Shown here: piece after piece, positions 54,501 to 64,000 of the stretch | How positions within the stretch are numbered: position 1 is the first letter of the stretch | Layout: the number at the start of each line of letters is the position of its first letter | Assembly (NCBI RefSeq): GCF_035046505.1 | Contig: NC_089826.1 | Location: forward strand, 9,264,254 to 9,328,253 | Origin: Tiliqua scincoides | Lineage: Eukaryota > Chordata > Lepidosauria > Squamata > Scincidae | Reading direction: 5' to 3' | DNA length: 64,000 bases | Position numbers and translations under genes: made by a program | Notes under the pieces: model-generated | Database searches by the model: none | Seen by the model: only the letters and a program-made list of their open reading frames with translations | What the model was told of the DNA's origin: nothing

Positions 54501-54795
54501 GTCAGCCAGGTGTGGGAGGCTCCCTGGGTTGATTCCCAGCAAGAGGGGAGGGGGGGTCTGCTGCTGAAGGTACTCTGCTTCCCCCCTAAAGAGGAAACCA
54601 GTTTTAAGATTCCTCCAACACCTTTTCCAGTCCAGAGAGCAGGAAAAGCAGAGGCTGCTGCATCTTCAAATAAGGATAAAACACCAACTTAGGTGCCAGG
54701 GGGTCTTGGGCTGGTACTGAGTAAGTCGTAGCCACGGAACACATGTGAATTCCACTCTTGGGTATGTTCAATAAGACCCAGCTGGCTCATTAGCT
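51507..54795. other. Long unassigned intergenic stretch
   Basis: 51995-52045 (GGTTCCTCACCTGTAGGCCG, CGACCCCTAAGGGGGTC) and 53996-54065 (ending TTGAGAACCACTG) look like hAT ends. Nothing else is recognised; 53000-53330 looks single-copy. Confidence 0.4.
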
Positions 54796-54802
54796 TCCAA
54801 CT

Positions 54803-54945
54803 GTTACCCTGCAGATGCCTGATCTTGTCTGATCTTGGAAGCTAAGCAGGGTTAGGCCTGGTTTGTACTTGGATGGGAGACCGCCTGGGAATACTGGGTG
54901 CTGTAGGCTTATACCATAGTCTTTCGAGACTGAAGGTTGCCAACC
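54803..54945 (+). mobile_element. 5S rRNA-derived SINE
   Basis: GTTACCCTGCAGATGCCTGA through GTACTTGGATGGGAGACCGC to GTCTTTCGAGACTGAAGGTT and GCCAACC. Confidence 0.93.
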
Positions 54946-54949
54946 ATTC

Positions 54950-55488
54950 CCTAAAGTAGGGATGAGGGGAAGTGCTTGGTTCCACTGAAGAATTTTGGCA
55001 GTCAGTGGAATAAGGTCTCTTACACTGTGCCAAAACTCTGAAAAGGATTCTGCAATCCACTAACCTGAATGGATTCAGCAATCCTCTCTGGGTTGGTTCA
55101 ACAAAAACCTGACACAGATAGGCCTCTTTATGTATTCCCAGTCTTGGAGTTACTTCTTTTTCAAATGTCTATGCTGCTTTCATGTAGTAATGCCCTCAAA
55201 GGGCCATGCAATAAATTAAAAGATTTTTAAAAAGTTAATAATTAAACAGCAATCATAACCAATGCAATAATAATTTAAACAACATGAAACAAACCAATAT
55301 AGGGCTTCTTCTTCTACTATCACTCAGAAGAGAAGATCACATGGGTAGAAAGCCCCTGTATTCGCGGGAAGTAAATAACAGTGTCTACGCATCAGTTACA
55401 TAAATCAAGGTATTTCCAGTTATTTTTGGAAGAGGCCAGGACCTGCCACCATCTGACCAGTTGTGGATTTATCTGGAAAATTGAACTG
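54950..55488. other. Unassigned intergenic sequence
   Basis: AT-rich near 55200-55290; nothing recognised. Confidence 0.5.
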
Positions 55489-55492
55489 GTGG

Positions 55493-55710
55493 TGTGTAGT
55501 GGTTAAGAGACTGAGTATGAATCAGGCCTTCCCCATTTGAATCTTCTTTTGATATCAATTCAAAAAGATGGCCTTAGGCAAGCCACTCTCAGCCTCACTC
55601 TTTCCACCTGCAGTGTGGGTATAATCGGACTTACTAAGGATTACTACAAGACCATTTATGTGAAGCACTTTGAATATTCAAAAGCTATATAGAAATGCCA
55701 AGTATCATTA
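55493..55710 (+). mobile_element. MIR SINE, nearly full length
   Basis: GTGTAGTGGTTAAGAGACTG, GCCTTAGGCAAGCCACTCTC, TGTGAAGCACTTTGAATATT and AAAGCTATATAGAAATGCCA follow the MIR order (tRNA head, core, L2-like tail). An ancient insertion shared by amniotes. Confidence 0.8.
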
Positions 55711-55714
55711 AAAG

Positions 55715-57135
55715 TGCTGTACTGCAACCCAGCAGGATGCCAGAGATCAAGCCTTGATGCCAGATGGGGTAGAATTTGACAGTATCTTAGAGTAGCCCTC
55801 CAGTAAATCCAATCACTAATGAGGGCTCTGCACTGATCACTTTATTGACTTCATATGCCTTGTTAAATATTGATAGGGATCCATGTACAGTATCTCTGCC
55901 TCCGGGATGTGTGTATTGATCAGTTTAAAAATCTCCCATTTTAAAACCGATTTCCCCCATATACTAGGCGTGTGTACCTGCACATGTGTGTGTTTCCAAG
56001 GTCTTCACAGTCCACTTCCTGCATCTGATGCCTACAAAAGCTCATACCACAACACAGTTGTTGGTCTTTAAGGTGCCACCAGACTCTTTCTTTACCATTA
56101 AAAAAAAAAAAGGTCTTCTTGGCTCCGATGCAAATTTGGGATGCCAAAAATGGGGGGGGGGAGAGAGAAAGAACCCACTTCAAATTAAACAAGGGCCACT
56201 TACAAAAAAAAATTATTGGGCCCTGCTTGAATGGAGCTCGTACTGTGCAGGCAAATGAGAAACATTTTGTCACTCTTCTCTGTTTTGCTTCGACCTCTTT
56301 ATCTTGCTATTGAAAACCAATTAAAGTTTTCTATAAATCTGTTCGCGCCCCCCCCCCTTTCAAGCAGGATGCTGCTCCTGTTGCCCTTTAGATGCCTCGT
56401 CCCTTTGGGTTTCTTTTTCTTCAGTTTTTTGTTTTACAATTGTTGTATCAATATAATGCTTCTTTTCTTTCTCTGCCTCTATAGACACAGCTTTACAAGG
56501 AAAACTAAAGGGTTTCCACTGCTATTCAGAGGCTTCTCATTTGTCCCCCTCAGCCCTAACAGTGGCCGTCTTTCTCTGGAGGCTTCTTTTCCCCTCCTGC
56601 TTTTAGAGCTGCTGTTAAGGTAGTAGCAGATGGCTACTGATTGGGTGAGCTTTGTGGCTTCAATGCTGAATACTTTATGGAAAAGGACTTTATCACGCTT
56701 GATCGGGCAGAGGAACAGGGGAGCCAAGATTTACGACTGGAGAAAATAAATCTTTCCTTTAAAAAAAAAAAAAAAAGGAAAAGTTTCAAGTTCCTTCCAC
56801 TTTCTCTAGCAAGGCCAGACCCAAAATCTCCTAGTTTCATTCCTCCCCCCCCCCTTCAAATGTGGAGCAAAAGGTCTAAATGTTTTAAGGCTTGCCAACC
56901 AGACTTCTCCTGTTGCAGCTGCCTCTGTTTTCTCAGCCCTCTGGCCTGCGGTGAAAAGTGAATTCCCAACACATAAGCCCCTCTGCCATAGTAGTGCTAG
57001 GAAAGGCTGTGGAGCATTTTAGTTAAGAGGGGAAAAGCTCGACCCTGCAACACATTATAAAAGTATGAAAGGGTGGAGGGAGAGCAATTTCTCTCTCATG
57101 CTACAACTCAGATTCACTCCATGATGTTGATTGGC
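55715..57135. other. Unassigned intergenic sequence
   Basis: Several mononucleotide runs (A near 56101 and 56761, C near 56347 and 56845). No repeat family or exon recognised. Confidence 0.45.
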
Positions 57136-57206
57136 AGTAGGTTGAGAGCAGGGTGACCAGATCCAATGGAGGACAGGGTGCCTATATCTTTAAGCATTGT
57201 ATAGAA

Positions 57207-57670
57207 CAGGGGTGTCCAAACTTTTTGGCAGGAGGGCCACATCATCTCTCTGACACTGTGTCAGGGGCCGGGGAAAAAATAATTAATTTACATTTCAAAT
57301 TTGAATAAATTTACATAAGTTTACATAAATGAATAGATTAGAGATGGAACTTATATGAATGAATGAAGGTCTGGCAATAGCTCAGGGCCTATAAAAGACC
57401 TTGCGCAAAGCAAGGCTGGCCTTTCCCTCGCTACCACTGCTGCATCACAGATGTGAAACAGCAGGCAGTGGAGGGAGCTCTCATCCCACAGCTCACATGA
57501 GAGGTAGAAGAGTTGCCCTCTTGCTGAGAGCAGTTGTGTCAGGCCAGCATGGGTTCCAGCAAGTCTCCGGAGGGCCAGAAGCTCTTTGGAGACTGGGGGC
57601 TCCCTGCGGGCCGGATTGGGAGTCCCTGAGGGCCGCAAGTCGCCCCCGGGCCAGGGTTTGGGCACCCCTG
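57207..57670 (-). mobile_element. hAT-like element, 'CAGGGGTGYCCAAA' family, nested
   Basis: CAGGGGTGTCCAAACTTTTT and TTTGGGCACCCCTG with a perfect duplication GTATAGAA (57199-57206, 57671-57678). Confidence 0.94.
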
Positions 57671-57765
57671 GTATAGAAGAAGGAATTTTGGCAGGTGCAG
57701 CTCAACATGGGAGGATTTAAAAAGCTGTACCTGACGAGATTCCTTCTCTATACAATGGTTAAAGG

Positions 57766-58225
57766 CAGGGGTGCCCAAACCCTGGCCCTGGGGCCACTTG
57801 CAGCCCTCGAGGCCTCTCAATGCAGCCCTGAGGGAGCCCCCAGTCTCCAATGAGCCTCCAGCCCTCTGGAGATTTGTTGGAGCCCACACTGGCCCAGTGT
57901 AACTGCTCTCAGTGTGAGAGCTACTGTTTGACCTCTCGCGTGAGCTGTGGGATGAGGGCTTCTTCCACTGCTTGCTGTTTCACATCTGTGATGCAGTAGC
58001 GGCAGCAAAGGAAAGGCCAGCCTTGCTTTGTGCAAGGCCCTTTATAGGCCTTGAGCTATTGCAAGACCTTCATTCATGCATATAAGTTCATCTTTAATAT
58101 ATTCATTTATGTAAACTTATGTACATTTATTCAAATTTTAAATGTAAATTAATTTTTCCCCCTGCCCCCGACACAGTGTCAGAGACATGATGTGGCCCTC
58201 TTGCCAAAAACTTTGGATACCCCTG
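57766..58225 (+). mobile_element. hAT-like element, 'CAGGGGTGYCCAAA' family, nested, opposite orientation
   Basis: CAGGGGTGCCCAAACCCTGG and CTTTGGATACCCCTG with a perfect duplication GTTAAAGG (57758-57765, 58226-58233). Confidence 0.94.
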
Positions 58226-58279
58226 GTTAAAGGTATAGGCACACTGTCCTCCATTGGATCTGGTCACTCTGGTTGAGAG

Positions 58280-58915
58280 GAGCCACAGGGAAAACTATTT
58301 CATAAGTTCCTTTAAAGAATTCACTGCTGCAGGATGCATGACACCCTTCATTTAGACTGGTTTCTAATTGTTAGATAAATTCATAGAGGAGAGGTCCATC
58401 AATGGCTAAAATAGCAGAACAGAACCCCATGAATACTAGAAGTTAGGGCAGGGAGCCACTGCTATAGCCCTGCCCTCCTATGCTTGCAAGCCTCCCAGGG
58501 GTATCTGTCAGCCATTGTTAGAATGAGAATGCTGGGCTACATGGTCCAATCCAGCAGGGTTCTTGTTAAGTTATAGGGCACAGAAATAAGCCCCAAATGC
58601 CTGTGAGTCTCTGTGTGCATGCGTGCTGAAAAGTACACAGCAGTGCATTCAAGCAGGGTAACGTCTGTTGATATCTGAATCAGCGACGCAATGTATATAC
58701 ACTTTATTTGCAAGGAGCACAAGACGTTGCGTTCAGTTGTGAGAGACCAGTGCCAGCTCCTGGTTGCTGGGAGTCCTGGAACAAAGTCTTACACTGGGCT
58801 TCCTTGGCACTATCCCATACCTTGATGGTGCTTTGGCACTACTGCAACCATCTGGGTCGAGGGTTCAGATATAGCTGCGCCAGTGTGGCCTGGTGGCACA
58901 TCTAATGGGTGCAGC
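58280..58915. other. Unassigned intergenic sequence
   Basis: Nothing recognised. Confidence 0.5.
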
Positions 58916-58919
58916 AACT

Positions 58920-59062
58920 GTTACCCTGCACATGCCCGATCTCGTCTGATCTTGGAAGCTAAGCAGGGTCAGGCCTGGTTAGTACTTGGATGGGAGACCG
59001 CCTGCAAATACCAGGTGCTGTAGGCTTATACCATAGTCTTTCGAGACTGAAGGTTGCCAACC
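58920..59062 (+). mobile_element. 5S rRNA-derived SINE, best-preserved copy
   Basis: GTTACCCTGCACATGCCCGA, TCTCGTCTGATCTTGGAAGC, GTACTTGGATGGGAGACCGC and AGTCTTTCGAGACTGAAGGT. Most CpGs are intact, suggesting a young insertion. Confidence 0.94.
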
Positions 59063-59598
59063 AACTTCTGATGAACCCTTTTGGGAGACCCAGCAAACAT
59101 CCCTATTAAGGAATTTAGGAGAGTGCTCAGACCAGATCCACAGCTCATACTAGGTAACAAGTTAAAGAGTGCCTTCTCCCATCACATTGTTCATCCACGG
59201 ATAACAGTATACTCAAAACAAATATAAGGCCAAGGTCAACTGCAGCTTCAGCCTTAACAAGGACAAATGTACAACTTTCAAAAAGGCAACAGGAATGTTC
59301 CTGCAATGTCAGGGAATTGCTTTTGGGGAAGAGGATATTGCTTGCTTATATTTGAAACCGTGATTAAAGATGTTTAAAAGAATATTCAGACTTTATATTC
59401 TAGCACAGAAGTATTTTAATCCTAAACACCTTTTTTTAAAAATGGTATAACATCTGGCTGCAAAATTCCCTGGATGGTGTAGGTGGTGAAGTTTGGAGAA
59501 GGAAAGACTTGTAGGTCATTATCAAAGACTTCTCAGGCAATGCCCATTGGGTGCTCATGGCATCGACCCACCCAAAAGGCATTTAGCATGTATTAGTG

Positions 59599-59960
59599 CA
59601 GTGTTCTTCAACCTTGGGGTCAGGAGGACCCAAATGGGATGGCAACTTTCAGGAATGAAAATGGTTGAAGACTACAGCACCATCGGTTAAAGGGGGAGGC
59701 ATCTGGCGTACCCCTTCAGGTGCCAAGAGACTGTGTCCCGGTCCTGCTCAGGTTCTTAGCAATTGTGCTAAAATAGCTTTCACTGGTGCCAGTCTTCGTG
59801 GTAACTTTTTCTGCTCTACTAAGACTGTTTGGCTACAGCAAACAGTGCTGGGAGGGTGTCATGGGGTGGGGGCAGCAACAGGGCTGAGGGTGGGTGGATA
59901 GGGCCCAGGGAAGGGGTCAGGATCAACTGTGGGATCCCCCGTCTCATACTTTATTCCATG
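59599..59960. mobile_element. hAT-like element, 'CAGTGTTCTTCAACC' family (copy 2)
   Basis: CAGTGTTCTTCAACCTTGGG, AGGCATCTGGCGTACCCCTT and AACAGTGCTGGGAGGG match 20114-20501; right end eroded. Confidence 0.75.
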
Positions 59961-59984
59961 TCTACACTGACTGGTGATGGTTTC

Positions 59985-60087
59985 CAACAGAGGTCTTCCT
60001 CTGCCCTACTTGGTGACACCAGGGACAGAATGTGGGACCCGCTGCATATACAGCATGTGTTGAACTACTGAACCACTTCACCCCCTT
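59985..60087 (-). mobile_element. tRNA-Ala-like SINE, inverted, partial
   Basis: CACCAGGGACAGAATGTGGG, ATATACAGCATGTGTTGAAC and TACTGAACCACTTCACCCCC follow the reverse complement of the SINE head. Confidence 0.5.
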
Positions 60088-60099
60088 ACCCAATCCTTT

Positions 60100-60785
60100 T
60101 TAATTGCCCTCTGTGGTATAGAGGTTAAGTGCATGGCATTCACATGCATGGTAAGGGAGCACAACCATTGCAGAACTGATTGGATCTCCTTCACTCTCCC
60201 CCTCCCCCTGCAGTATTTTGATTAATCTGGTGAACCTTTGCAGATATGATTGATGGGCACATATGTGTTTAAGCAAAACAAATGAATTTACCAACTCATG
60301 TTTCTATTATATTTTTGCAGAAGTAAAAGCAGGATGAGGGGTGCATTGAACAATGTCTGCCTGTAGCCACAGCTTCACTATTACCTCTGCTCTCTGCCTT
60401 GCAAGGGACCTGGGAGTTCTGACAGTGGAAGGGACTGTTTTTACATTTGCAAAGGGAGTTCCACTGCACACCAGCATGGACCTCGTTGAATTCTGGGTAC
60501 GGTCCCCTCCTTACGGCGCTTCTGGCGTGCAGTTTGCTTTGCCAAAATCCTGTCCCAGACTTTTTCTAAAGAACTTATGCTCACTTTCAGCTAATTAGTC
60601 TCCCTGGCTCAAATCCAGCTAGCTCTAGCAGTATAAACCTACTGGTGAACCCCAGCACCAGCGGGATGGTAACTAATAGGTAGCTTGCCTGTGGGGCTGC
60701 AGGGTCCCCTCTCTCATACCCAAGCAGCAGCTCTTGGGTATGTCAACCACACGCTAGTCTCCAGTACAGTCTGTTCCACAATTTA
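60100..60785. other. Unassigned intergenic sequence
   Basis: Nothing recognised. Confidence 0.5.
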
Positions 60786-60787
60786 CC

Positions 60788-60912
60788 AGCTGGTCCATTA
60801 GTCCATTGGCCAGTTTGTTAGTCCATTGGCCAGTTCGTCAGTCAGTTAGCTAGTCCATAAGTCAGTCCATCAGTTCATTGTCCGCCCACCAGCCTGTTGG
60901 TCAGTCAGCCCT
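60788..60912. repeat. Diverged minisatellite, unit near GTCCATTGGCCAGTT
   Basis: Successive GGTCCATTAGTCCATTGGCC, AGTCCATTGGCCAGTTCGTC and TAGTCCATAAGTCAGTCCAT: about six units of 16-22 bases. Confidence 0.75.
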
Positions 60913-61385
60913 GGGGTTAACCCTAGGTTTCCTAGCTGAACTTGTGCAAGGGGCCACTGTTAGCACCACACCCTATCTCCTGTTCTGCTTTTTCCCCTAC
61001 ACAGCTGTCAACCATGGAAGTGTAGGGCTTTACATGAAACAAGATGCTCCACACCTATGGGTTTGACAGCTTCTTGATAATCCAAGTGGCTGCGCTTGAT
61101 CCTGCACCAAAGACGCTTGCAGATACCTCCTGCTGTTTGCTCTGGCAGCTTCTGTAATCCAACTCATCTTAATACACAGTTTGCAAGGATGTGCTTTTAC
61201 TAAAACCTGCTTTTATTGAAAGTTGTCTTTTTATGTCTCATTTCCAAATTCAGGTAGATTACCCCTTATCCGGACTATTCCAAAATCCAGACATTTTTGT
61301 CCAAGCCTTCTTTAAAAAAAAAAAAAAGCTTTCTGTAGTGTGAATGCTAGAATGTTTTGTACTCATTCCTGCATTTTTTTTTTTT

Positions 61386-61864
61386 GTTGGCATCCTTCAG
61401 TCTCAGAAGACTATGGTGTCACGCTCTGAATGGTGGTTCTGGAACAGAGTGTCCTCTCCAGTGCGCGAAGCCTGGGTAAAGTAGATATGGAGGATAGACT
61501 GTTACCCATGCAGCAAATCCCCCCTCTCCACGTCGCTGAAATGGTCCAATGGAAAGGCAGAGGCCAATACGGTTGGTTCCAGCCGCGTCGCAGGAGTTGC
61601 CAGAACGTGACTGTGTTCAGCCATGAACTGCCTCAGGGACTCCGGCTCCGGATTTTGCCACGAGGTTGACTCCTGAAGCCTTTTCCGTAACTGGATGTAG
61701 CCACAAGGCAGTGGAGGTTTGGGATCAGAGTTTTCCTTCTCTCAGATGAGCTGCCTTCCCAGGCTGACCGGGGCTGAGTCCCATCTACCCGGTGGCTGTT
61801 TAGTCGCCTCTTATGACAAGTACAGCCAAACTGAGGGCCTATTCTTATCCCCAGCCCCCAGGGA
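61386..61864 (-). mobile_element. About 475-base element sharing the LINE/5S SINE tail (copy 2)
   Basis: Very similar to 42141-42603 (for example GATATGGAGGATAGACTGTT and CAGAGGCCAATACGGTTGGT in both, plus strand). It ends on the minus strand with GTTCCAGAACCACCATTCAG and AGTCTTCTGAGACTGAAGGA. Confidence 0.88.
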
Positions 61865-61872
61865 TAACATTT

Positions 61873-61927
61873 TCATTCCTGCATACATTCCTGCATATCA
61901 TACCTACATATCATTCCTGCATACAGT
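61873..61927. repeat. Short tandem repeat, CATTCCTGCATA unit
   Basis: Four imperfect 12-17 base units between the LINE-derived element and unassigned sequence. Confidence 0.7.
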
Positions 61928-62133
61928 GCAGATATAGGCTGTAAGTTCTATTCTCTGCTCCATGGTATGTACCTGAACAGACAGTGTTGAAAAGTGTCGG
62001 CTGTCACCCATCTGAGTAACAGTGAAAAAAACAAGAGGAAGCATTTCTCATTCTATTGATGCCATTATTCCAAAATCCAGACAAACCCCAACTCCAGACA
62101 CTTTCCCCTCCCAAGCAGTCTGGATAAAGCTTT

Positions 62134-62350
62134 GGGAGGGGGTGCAAAGCACTAAGTGTTGCAGGGACCTTCACCACAGTGCTCAAGCAGCCCCTCTCCA
62201 TCCCCCTTCTGAGCCATTCCAGGTGGAGGGGAGAAAAACAGAGGCATATGCCTGGAATGGCTCCAGAGAGGAGGGAAAGAGACCCTTTGCAGGCAGCAGT
62301 GAGGCTCCCTGCAAGACTTAGTGTTTTGCACCCCCTCTAGTACGCCACTG
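62134..62350. mobile_element. Palindromic MITE, 'CAGTGGCGTAGC' family, left tip lost
   Basis: GGGAGGGGGTGCAAAGCACT to ACTTAGTGTTTTGCACCCCC then CTCTAGTACGCCACTG. It abuts the Tigger-like remnant. Confidence 0.82.
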
Positions 62351-62389
62351 CTGTGTGCCAAAGGAGGTGGCCCAGGCATCCAAAGCTAC

Positions 62390-62535
62390 AGATCCCAACT
62401 CCTCCTGGGCCCAATTCACACACACCCCACCCCATTTCTCCCCATCTCCTTCCTCTTTGGGAAGGGGCCCAAAAGAAACTCTATAACCCCTGATAAAATT
62501 CCTCTCAGAGGCCCAGAGGGTGCCAACCTATGTCA
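62390..62535. repeat. Unclassified repeat, reverse of 5.87 kb copy
   Basis: AAAGAAACTCTATAACCCCT and GATAAAATTCCTCTCAGAGG match the reverse complement of 5865-5955. Confidence 0.55.
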
Positions 62536-62691
62536 CCCATCTCATCTGCCCACCCATCTCATCTGCCCACAATCATCCATCCCCACACTGTGCTGCCCAT
62601 GCCAGGATGCTAAAGTATGTGCACAGGGGAAGGGTCAGCACTGGGTTTGCTGTCCAATCATGTGGTTGTGACTTGCATTGCCACCTGCAGG

Positions 62692-62925
62692 CAGTGGTGT
62701 AGCTAGAGGGGGGGCAAAGCACTAAGTTTTGCAGGCGTCTGAACAAGCTGTGCAAGCAGCCCCTCCCCTTCGCAGCTATTCCAGGCCATGGGAGCAAAAT
62801 GGAGGCAAATCATCTCCCACCACCTGGAATGGCTCCAAAGGGGAAGGGAAAGGACCACTTGATGGTGCATTCAGGTGCCTGCAAAACTTAGTGCTTCTCC
62901 CTGCCCCCCAGCTAAGCACAGACCC
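62692..62925. mobile_element. Palindromic MITE, 'CAGTGGCGTAGC' family, right tip lost
   Basis: CAGTGGTGTAGCTAGAGGGG through TGCCTGCAAAACTTAGTGCT; the right end is eroded after CCCCCCAGCTA. Confidence 0.82.
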
Positions 62926-62929
62926 ATCC

Positions 62930-63300
62930 AGGCTCACTTGCTTCTGATCACAGGTGTCCTTGACCAGCTTGGGGAACCAGGATCAGCATTGCGCCTCCCC
63001 CACATGATTCCACCCTAAGCATCAGTCTCTCCATAGCCACACGCCAAAGGCTGCCAAAATACAGCCACTCCAGTTTGCAGGCATTGCAAAGGGGACTTTC
63101 TCAGGGAGGACTCAAATGGCTGAGTCTGCCACAGACAGAACAAAGTTTCCATTAAGGAATTAGCCTCGCTCTAGGCTGTCCCTAGTTGAGGTGGGGGGGG
63201 AGGCTGGGGACAGAAGGGAAGAGTGGGCTCCTTGCCAAGCAGCTGCTGGGGCGGAAATGTGGGCTGCAGACCTTCGTGGAGGCATAGAGTTTAATCTGCT
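62930..63300. other. Unassigned intergenic sequence
   Basis: Nothing recognised. Confidence 0.5.
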
Positions 63301-63303
63301 GTG

Positions 63304-63469
63304 CAGTGGCATAGCCGATGGGGGGCAAAGCACTAGGTTTTGCAGGTTCTTGAATGTGCTGTGCAAGTGGACCCTCCCGGAATGGCTCTGAAGGGGGAGG
63401 GTTGCTTGCATGGCACATTCAGGCACCTGCAAAATGTAGTGCTTTGCACCCCCTCTAACTACACCACTG
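63304..63469. mobile_element. Palindromic MITE, 'CAGTGGCGTAGC' family
   Basis: CAGTGGCATAGCCGATGGGG and (reversed) CAGTGGTGTAGTTAGAGGGG; internal AAAATGTAGTGCTTTGCACC. No clear flanking duplication. Confidence 0.82.
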
Positions 63470-64000
63470 CGGTTATGGGGTTCACTCACCACTTCTGGCC
63501 ATATGGAACATTTTTTTCATCATCATGTATCACAGTCACAAACACCTCAATGCATCTGAGCATGTGCAGAATACATTTTCTCCCTCTCCCCTCCCCCCTT
63601 GGCATTTATTCCAGGATGACACAAGCAGGGCTTAAATCGAGTCAAAGTGCACTACAGGACTGAGCCCTCAAAGCTGTGGCCCAGAAAAGAAGACCTCTGA
63701 GCAAGTGTGTGTGCTCCTTGCCACTGAATGACTAGAAGCAACTCCCCCACATCTGGGGTTGGGACCCAGCAGGGTTTCTTTTCCTTCGATAAATCATGGC
63801 TACATCCCATCCATTTGCCAATGAACTTGGGGTGGCAGACATGAATGGAATTTTCCCCATAAACAGTGAATCCTGGATTGGTGGAGCTGTCCATTAATTC
63901 AGAAAGTCTGTTAAATCCAAATACACAAGTCGATGCAAACCCACATGTGCAAAACCTACATGACTAGTTTTAATGGAGCAGAAAATGCCTGCTTTTTGCC
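63470..64000. other. Unassigned intergenic sequence
   Basis: Nothing recognised up to the window edge. Confidence 0.5.

Larger units (their letters stand above)
57149..58271. mobile_element. MITE 'CAGGGTGACCAGAT', interrupted by two hAT elements
   Basis: Ends CAGGGTGACCAGATCCAATG and (reversed) CAGAGTGACCAGATCCAATG, perfect duplication GTTGAGAG (57141-57148, 58272-58279). With the hATs and their duplications removed it is about 180 bases. Confidence 0.92.
61251..62133. mobile_element. Tigger-like element remnant, interrupted
   Basis: Left CAGGTAGATTACCCCTTATC and CGGACTATTCCAAAATCCAG; right AGTCTGGATAAAG before the MITE at 62134. TTATCCGGA-type ends are known in the Tigger group. The 61.4 kb element is inserted within it. 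Boundaries are approximate. Confidence 0.5.

Noticed and set aside
58920-59062. Functional 5S rRNA genes (six sites)
   Set aside because: All carry the LINE-type tail, have altered 5' ends, are dispersed in both orientations, and one has a 12-bp target duplication.
60788-60912. CRISPR-like array
   Set aside because: Units are degenerate and continuous, without regular repeats and unique spacers; the genome is vertebrate.
1-64000. LTR retroelements, endogenous retroviruses, Polintons
   Set aside because: No paired long direct repeats, gag, protease, integrase or capsid signatures were noticed.

Overview
The window looks like intergenic and intronic DNA from a vertebrate, most likely a squamate reptile. 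This is inferred from its repeats. L2 and CR1 LINE 3' ends, a tRNA-derived SINE with an L2-type tail, a 5S rRNA-derived SINE with its apparent partner LINE, one old MIR, and dozens of short hAT-like and pogo/Tigger-like DNA transposons together fit a lizard or snake better than a bird or mammal. There is no bacterial gene organisation, CRISPR array or rRNA operon, and no retrovirus or LTR element was recognised.

Only one host gene is supported: an anthrax-toxin-receptor (ANTXR) family gene on the minus strand. Exon 1 (8384-8550) sits in a CpG-rich island and encodes a signal peptide plus the start of the von Willebrand A (VWA) domain. Exon 2 (1731-1802) continues the domain in phase across a 6.6 kb intron with a GT donor and a pyrimidine-rich AG acceptor. 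Exon 3 was not found and probably lies left of the window. Everything right of about 9.1 kb is upstream of this gene, and no second gene was found there.

Layout: 0-8.4 kb holds introns 2 and 1 of the gene with MITEs and L2/SINE remnants. 8.4-9.1 kb is the CpG island. 9.1-11.2 kb is a dense cluster of 'CAGTGGCGTAGC' and 'CAGTGGCGTCAC' MITEs with local duplications. 11-20 kb has hAT, Tigger-like and SINE copies and the 3' end of the LINE that shares its tail with the 5S SINE. 20-31 kb has paired hAT copies, a 1.06 kb L2 3' part and a triple nest near 28 kb. 31-46 kb has 5S SINE, hAT, CR1 (with an open 158-codon frame) and a CR1-in-Tigger-in-hAT nest. 46-64 kb has more of the same, including one MITE that received two separate hAT insertions (57.1-58.3 kb).

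The most informative observations are these. (1) The ANTXR-type gene looks like a divergent paralogue. (2) A palindromic 3' tail is shared by three element types. (3) Perfect 8-bp target duplications of the hAT copies show a strong central TA, as in the Buster branch of hAT, while the 'CAGTGGCGTAGC' MITEs do not show it. (4) Several nests give a relative insertion order. I did not see a convincing undescribed protein system.
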